A stretch of 64,000 nt of DNA from Kitagawia praeruptora (taxonomy: Eukaryota > Streptophyta > Magnoliopsida > Apiales > Apiaceae): contig CM075353.1 in the NCBI GenBank assembly GCA_037693485.1, positions 65,194,001-65,258,000 on the forward strand. Reading direction: 5' to 3'. Shown here in pieces: positions 58,501 through 64,000 of this stretch; within the stretch, counting starts at the first letter, position 1; each line of letters begins with the position of its first letter. A program made the position numbers and the translations under genes. The notes beneath the pieces are model-generated. The model saw only the letters and a program-made list of their open reading frames with translations, ran no database searches and had not been told where the DNA came from.

Positions 58501-59403
58501 AAACATAGTTTAACATAAGTAACTATTCATCTAGCAACTTCAAGAATTTTTCTAACCTAGCTACACTTAATGAATAATTATGAAACTTAATTTGTACATA
58601 CCTTAGTATCACCTTAAGGAAGCTTGGGAATTAATATGAGGATTTATGAGTAAGTGGAAGTGGGAGAATTTGTTTTCTTATTTCCTCCACCAAGGAGCTC
58701 GGCCGAGTGGTATAAAAGAAGAGTGGAGTTGATATTTCTCTTGCTTGCCTTGATATAACTACAATAATGTGTATTTTGTCTTGGATTTATAAAAAGGATA
58801 CTTGCTAGCTTGGTCAAATTTCTAAGTCTAAAAAGGCTAGATAATATACTTGGTGATCCATAATTTATGCAACCTTGTTTCTAACTATCTAGTTTAGTTT
58901 CAACTAATTCCTAACTACTTAGTTCACTTGGTTGTTGACTTGATTGCTAGTTTTGACCACCACCTTGCATGTAATTAGCTATAGTTTGCATGGCACTTGT
59001 TACTTAATTAATTTTCAATTTTCATTCCATAATTTCCATGCATACTAAATTAATTCCTAAAATATATACTTGGTAGTAAAATTCTCTCCAAGTGGTTTTT
59101 CATTCCTTAAATCATCATTTTAGCACACTTATAATATAGAGTTTCTAAATTTAATATTTCCTTGGTCTCGTCATTTCTTTCGTATTTATTGGTTGCTCGA
59201 ATAATGTAGGTTATTAACGAAGTAGGGTTTTTCGAATTTCGATGGCTTTTACATACACTCATTTCACTTATATAATCTTAATATGAAATTAAAAACCTCA
59301 AATTTTCATTACTCAGAAGCGGGTAGGATTTGTTTTTCCTACATACCGGAATTACTATTCATCCGGGTCCTTTTACAATAGTACAAAAATTATGATTATT
59401 ACA
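55539..59403 (-). repeat. 5' LTR of the Tekay-like element, 3.9 kb
   Basis: Runs TGTAACACCCC to ATTATTACA in plus orientation (TG...CA). The first 2.1 kb matches 42356-44455. 57650-59403 is the U3-side part without a partner in this window. Includes a GAGCTCGGCCGAGTGG stretch near 58700. No ORF supported. Confidence 0.9.
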
Positions 59404-59408
59404 GTTCC

Positions 59409-60497
59409 GCTTTCCCAAACATCCATTTCCTGGTCCTATAGCCCCAAAGGCATATATAGGCTCCTTCTTGGGCCTTTCTTTCTTCTTCTTCTTTGTCTTT
59501 GCCAGGGAATAGACATCTGCTAGAGTTTTTGGCTCATGTTCCTTAAGCCTCTTTCGAAACCGGGTGCCTGGCTTGATTCCTGCAATAAGGAAGCCTCAGA
59601 GCATTTCATCGAGTATCCTCTTTATTCTAGGAACTTCTCTGTTGAATCGATGGATATATTTCATCAATGTTTCATCATTCCCTTCTTTAATACTCGCCAA
59701 TGATTCCTCCATTGGAGCAAATATTGTAGGAGCCTGAAAGCGTGTTATGAATAGCTCTCTCATCTGCTCCCATGATTCTGGATATTTCGTTGGAATCTGC
59801 TAAAACCACTGGTGGGCATTCCCAGGAAGGATTTCAACCAACAACTTACACTTGGCGGATTCTTCCACATGGTATGCCTCCATTTTAGCATTAAAATGAT
59901 ATAGGTACTCTACTATGCCAGAGCTACCATCATACTCGGGGCTGGCACTCTTTATACAGAACTTAGGGAGTGGTGGCTCATATATATTCCAGGATTTATT
60001 CAACTTTTCGACAACGGATGGGTCCGTTTGCCCATTTGAGGGTACATATTCTTCGTCCATATTGTCTGGATTCATTTCCTGATTGCCTACAGGCCCCCTG
60101 GTACATATTCTTCGTCCATATTGTCTAGATTCATTATCCAGTTGTCTATATTGTCTGCCTTAGGGCTTTCAAAAGATAGGAGCTCCTTCATTAACATGGC
60201 TATATGCTTAGGAATCAACCTGGCCTTGGTATTCACGGGCTTCCAGTGGGAGTCGTCATGCTGATGCCTCGGTACCCCTAGAAAGGATTCCTTGTAGAAA
60301 CCCCATTGTCTTCCTAACTGCATTCGCCCTGGAGGGTCCTTTAGGGCCCTTATTTGAGATCTTTTCTGGTTACTTCTTTCAGGGGACATTTCGCCTTTTT
60401 CCTGTGAATTGCGGTGAATAATCAGGCCACTCAATCCCATATTCGACTCATTTTGTGTACCAATGACACAACTATTGATCATCTCAAATTTTAACAT
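59409..60497 (-). pseudogene. Tat-lineage gag, N-terminal part
   Basis: Reads LPKFCIKSASPEYDGSSGIV, then YLYHFNAKMEAY, LLVEILPGNAHQWF, stop (59800-59802), QIPTKYPESWEQMRELFITR, FAPMEESLASIKEGNDETLM, YIHRFNREVPRI, stop (59596-59598), GFLIAGIKPGTRFRKRL. This is the retrotransposon gag capsid domain (YDGxxxPxxxL ... AxxWF ... SW..M...F). Near 60080-60120 a short tandem duplication repeats NMDEEYVP. It continues across the Tekay insertion at 42350. Confidence 0.8.
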
Positions 60498-60833
60498 ATA
60501 ATTTTATATCCATGCACATTATCTCAAAAAATATCTCCAAGTCCTTTTTCATACGAGTTTTCACCCAGAATCATTTCTCGTTCATCTCGTTTTGATAGTG
60601 GATTAAGTTTCATTTCACACATTTTCTTCAATTAAGTATTTCTTTCGAGGGAGTCCAATCTTTCTCCCATTCGTTTGATATACTGGTACATGTCCTTGAT
60701 GGTAACAATCTATTTTTTGCCACCATTTTCTTTATCGACATCGTTAGACAACATTTAATCATTGCCGGAATGGTCAAGCATCTTTTCCTCCAAAAGACGA
60801 TAATTTTATACCAACTCCTTGTATCGCCAATTA

Positions 60834-61748
60834 TTGTGGGAGAATTTTAGCACAATTACGTGGAGGTCGTTGCTGGAATAGCGCCGTGAAATATGGTGTT
60901 GACTAGCTGCCCAGAAAGTCTCACACCTAGGCTTACGAAGAACACGGGAGGTGGTTCCTCGAAGGATCGAAATGAATCTGCGAGAATAGAGCTCAAGGAC
61001 CAAATGTTGGCCTGCTAATAATCCTAATTTGAGTGTGTCACACAAGAATATACGTGCTCTCACTACCTCCAAGTGTTAAAGTGTCGAAGAAGATCCTGTA
61101 AACTGCCCACATACCACTATTTATAGTGGATCAAGCCCGTATGTAGTCTTGAGTGATATGATCGATCATTTGTGATTAGTTATCCCATTTTTTATGGGAT
61201 TATGACTGTTATTTATGATAATAGCTGAGTATGATGTAGTTATCAGGTTACCAAGTTGTGCTAGGAGTGTATAAAGCTTATCCACTGATGTTTATCTCAA
61301 TAATGTATGAATTACCATGTATTAATGATATATATCTTTGAATAACTGTATAATTATCCGTTAAGAAGTGTATATTAGCTATATAGACATGCTCCTAAAA
61401 GGTAGGAGGCTATAAGAGGCTTCCAACGGTCCATGACAATCCATAAGAGCTACTCTAAGAAGAATCATAAATAGATACAAAGCCTAGGGTCCCACGAACT
61501 AGCTTCCCTTGACTATTTTCTAGCTTACAACAATTATTATAAGGCTCCCAGATAGGCTACCATAGTCAGACTCTCAGGAGGGCTACCATGAGATGAATAT
61601 TAAGTGAATGTGAGGCTTAGGATCCAAGGGATGACCCGTTGCGGATAATCCATTGCCCATAAATGCCAAGATAGGGCTTCGAGCCATAGACAACCAGCTA
61701 TAACGGTTACCACATTCAAGCTACCATCCATGCAAGATTTCGGTCACA
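60834..61748 (-). repeat. Candidate 5' LTR of the Tat relic
   Basis: Bounded by TGTGGGAG at 60834 and GGTCACA at 61748 (TG...CA). On the minus strand its end is followed by ATTGGCGATACAAGGAG, similar to the TTGGCGCTAGAAGGAG-type junctions of Tat/Athila elements. No second LTR was found, so the limits are provisional. Confidence 0.35.
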
Positions 61749-62616
61749 ATAGGCGTAATAAAAATGGTTGAATATATAGATATATAAAATTACAAAATTT
61801 TTAATAACAAAGTCATATAAAGAATATAAATTAACATTTATTTACTCAAAAATTAAAATTAGTAAGAAAATAAGTTAGTAGTAAAAATGTAGTTTATCTA
61901 ATAAAATTTTAAAGTAAACTCAAAAAACAGTGTAGCATTGTGGGTTGATGGTTCGATTGCCGATGATAACAAAAATTCTTTCATTTTTACACAAATTATA
62001 AAAAAATGATACTATTGTTATTTTAAAAAAAATAAGGATAAAATAGTAATTTTACGATCATTTTATTGGCACTTTTTACTCTTATCTTAAAATTATTATG
62101 TAGTAATATATAGATAAAAAAAATCTTGAAGACGGTCTTTGTAATTGTAATGGATGTCAATGATTTTTTGGATTTCATAAGTATATTTGCTTTGAAATAT
62201 TAATACTATAAAATTTGGATTTTGATGGTTTTTAAACTTTTTCTATCCATGAGATATTTGGTCAACGTTAGACATTAGAGTATTTTCAAAAGTTTCTTTA
62301 TTTAAATTCTTAAATCAATTAAAATGTAAAAAAGATTAGTTAAAATGAAGTTTCAAGAGGCTCTTTGAAATCGTAAAGAGGCTTTTTAAATGTAAAGAGT
62401 CTCTTCTCTCTCATCTATTTTAAAAATAAGAATTAAGAGCAATTATTGAAAGTATTGGAGTAACATATTTAGTAGTGAACAAAAAGACTCTTGCAGTTGC
62501 TCTTATGCTTAAAATTTGTAAATATTTAATTAAGATTTTTGAAATCTGAAAATATTTAATTAAAATTTGATGTTATTGAAATAAAGACGTGTATTTTTGG
62601 ATTTTGAAAACTTATA
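61749..62616. other. AT-rich intergenic DNA
   Basis: No gene. The segment 62510-62610 (tttgtaaatatttaattaag, then atgttattgaaataaagacg) recurs in altered form at about 63230-63350 and 63465-63590. Confidence 0.5.
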
Positions 62617-62860
62617 TTCCATCCGTCCCAATTTGTTTGTCTTGTTTGACTTTTTGTGGTCAAATTGACTCAAATTTGATCGTAAATTAAAAATAACTTT
62701 TCAATATTTTCAGAAACTAAAAAATGTATTAAAATAAATCAAATATTCTTTCTAATGATATAATTTTTATAATTATTTTTGATTATGTATTATATGAAAA
62801 CTTTTGTGTGAATCTGATCGTAAAAAATCAAACAAAACTGATAAAATGGAAGGGAGGGAG
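62617..62860. mobile_element. Stowaway-like MITE
   Basis: Left end TTCCATCCGTCCCAATTTG, right end AATGGAAGGGAGGGAG, between TA dinucleotides (62615-62616, 62861-62862). The internal TTGTCTTGTTTGACTTTTTG arm marks the same family as 13446-13701. Confidence 0.8.
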
Positions 62861-62928
62861 TATATATTTTTGGTTTTACATTATTGAATTGCAACAAGAA
62901 TTTGCACATTATTGAATGAATAATGCTA

Positions 62929-63100
62929 GGGGCACCAAATTTAGTCCCCAAAATTTTCCCCAAATACATGTGGCCAATCCTGATTTGTTGTAATAATAAA
63001 TGGGCCCCATGTATTCACATCAACAACACCAATCAAAAAGATCCATACTGCCATGCCATGTCATTTGGTGACAATTTTTTGTACCAAATTTTGGTGTCTC
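62929..63100. mobile_element. Small MITE with GGGGCACCAAAT ends
   Basis: The inverted ends GGGGCACCAAATTTAG and (inverse) GAGACACCAAAATTTGG sit inside a TA on each side (62927-62928, 63101-63102). 172 bp, non-coding. Confidence 0.6.
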
Positions 63101-63102
63101 TA

Positions 63103-64000
63103 GCACTACTCTTATTCAATTGCAACAAGAATTTGCCAGATGTGAAGAATAGAATGTTAAGGATTTCAAAACTATTCCAAAACATTTTCTTTATGTGTCC
63201 TATGTTTGATTTTCCTTAGACATTATACGTAAAATCTGTAAAATTTAATTTAGATTTTCAAAATTTGGAAATATTTAATTAAGATTTTATGTAACCTTTT
63301 AAAATGTGATGTTATTGAAATAAAGACATTAATCTTTTTGGATTTTGAAAAAGGGATAAGATAGCTTTTTGAGAGATTTGAAAAAGAGAATGTTAAAGAT
63401 TTCAAACCGTCCCAAAATTTTTTCCTTACATGTTAAGTTTGATTTTCCACAACATTATACTTAAAATTTGTAAATATTTAATTTAAAATTTTAAAATCTA
63501 AAAATATTTAATTAAGATTTTATATAACCTTTTGAAATTTTATGTTAATGAAATACTAACATAAATCTTTTTGGATTTTGGAAAAAACATACTCGTATCT
63601 TTTTGGTGTTACATTAAAATGCAATACTACTGTCCCAAAACTCTTTCCTTATGTATCCTATGTTTGATTAGCAATTTTTCCAATAAAAATCTGAGTTTGT
63701 GTTTATAAATCAAAACATGTCGAAATATGAATTATTTTTGAAAATTTAGGACTTTATATTCTCAAAAAAATTGTTAGAACTAATTAAACACATCGGTCTA
63801 TTTCGATCTATATTATATGATATTATGTATTAAACCTGTATGATATTATGTATTAAACTTGTCACGATGATTGAAAATAAAATTTAAAAAATCCTAAAAT
63901 TTCATAAAATATTGTTTTATTGAAATTTTTACAAAATTTAGATTAAATGGACTTCTTTAACAAAGTTAAATTTGGCCTATATATGCACCTAGATTAAAAA
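63103..64000. other. AT-rich DNA with repeated blocks
   Basis: Three related blocks (about 63120-63220, 63375-63450, 63605-63670) share a pattern of TTTCAAAACTATTCCAAAAC, then TTTCTTTATGTGTCCTATG and TTTGATTTTCC. This suggests an old tandem duplication. No gene. Confidence 0.5.

Larger units (their letters stand above)
42356..59403 (-). mobile_element. Tekay/Del-like Gypsy retrotransposon, 17 kb with nested inserts
   Basis: 5-bp duplications gttcc flank it (42351-42355 and 59404-59408). Minus orientation: 5' LTR 55539-59403, Met-tRNA primer site 55523-55534, extra acidic ORF 54608-55345, gag 51570-52362, protease/RT 50478-51569, RNase H 49980-50477, integrase 49074-49979 continuing at 44597-44758, truncated 3' LTR 42356-44455. 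It carries a CACTA element and a fold-back element. About 14 differences in the 225 bp of LTR that I compared suggest roughly 94 percent identity between LTRs. Defective. Confidence 0.9.
36361..61748 (-). mobile_element. Relic of a Tat-lineage Gypsy element, split
   Basis: From high to low coordinate: a candidate 5' LTR (60834-61748), leader, gag N-terminal part (59409-60497), gag C-terminal part (41717-42350), degraded sequence, then the antisense PF04195-like ORF (36361-38745). Removing 42356-59403 and one TSD copy joins the two gag parts directly. Recognisable reverse transcriptase and integrase are missing. The 3' LTR was not identified, so the low-coordinate border is uncertain. Confidence 0.55.

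Noticed and set aside
39429..61286. 18-bp inverted match (aacatcagtggataagct) between 39429-39446 and about 61269-61286, suggesting an inverted LTR
   Set aside because: The similarity does not extend beyond the short word.

Overview
This is a transposon-rich stretch of a flowering-plant nuclear genome, probably a eudicot. The evidence is GT-AG spliced genes, Stowaway, hAT, Mutator, CACTA and TRIM elements, long-LTR Gypsy elements, and AT-rich DNA full of (TA)n. No bacterial, organellar, rRNA or tRNA genes were seen. I cannot name the species from the sequence alone.

Only one host gene is convincing. It is a six-exon plus-strand gene at 6159-16851 encoding an ARID-HMG protein of the plant HMGB9/10/15 type. 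Its ARID domain reads well, but its HMG box ends early, at an apparent one-base deletion in the last exon. Its introns hold a hAT element with a Stowaway MITE inside it, a three-LTR TRIM array, a Mutator-like element containing two Stowaway MITEs, and a further Stowaway.

Region by region: 1-5655 holds a possible Helitron end, a retroposed LINE derivative with a 16-bp target-site duplication (TSD), a Mutator-like element with a perfect 9-bp TSD, and tandem AT-rich DNA. 17186-21649 holds a hAT element with a perfect 8-bp TSD, then a Mutator-like element with a perfect 9-bp TSD. That Mutator element carries two convergent genes, a plant-mobile-domain gene (plus) and a broken FAR1/MULE transposase (minus). 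A TRIM with a perfect 5-bp TSD lies at 22577-22902.

22973-29792 is six consecutive fold-back elements, each bounded by (TA)n runs, and a seventh lies at 52558-54264. This is the most unusual structure in the window. 30906-35498 is a CACTA element (TSD aga) with a six-copy tandem repeat of about 172 bp and possible gene fragments.

36361-61750 is a relic of a minus-strand Tat-like Gypsy element. It includes an antisense ORF resembling the putative gypsy-type transposon domain (PF04195). The relic was split by a 17-kb Tekay/Del-like Gypsy at 42356-59403 (TSD gttcc). That element was in turn split by a CACTA element at 44759-49073 (TSD gtc), which carries recognisable exons of a TTM/CYTH gene and a rhodanese gene, and by the seventh fold-back element. 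The order of events is therefore Tat, then Tekay, then CACTA and fold-back. 61750-64000 is AT-rich with two small MITEs.

All family calls were made by reading motifs and flanking duplications by eye. No database search was run.
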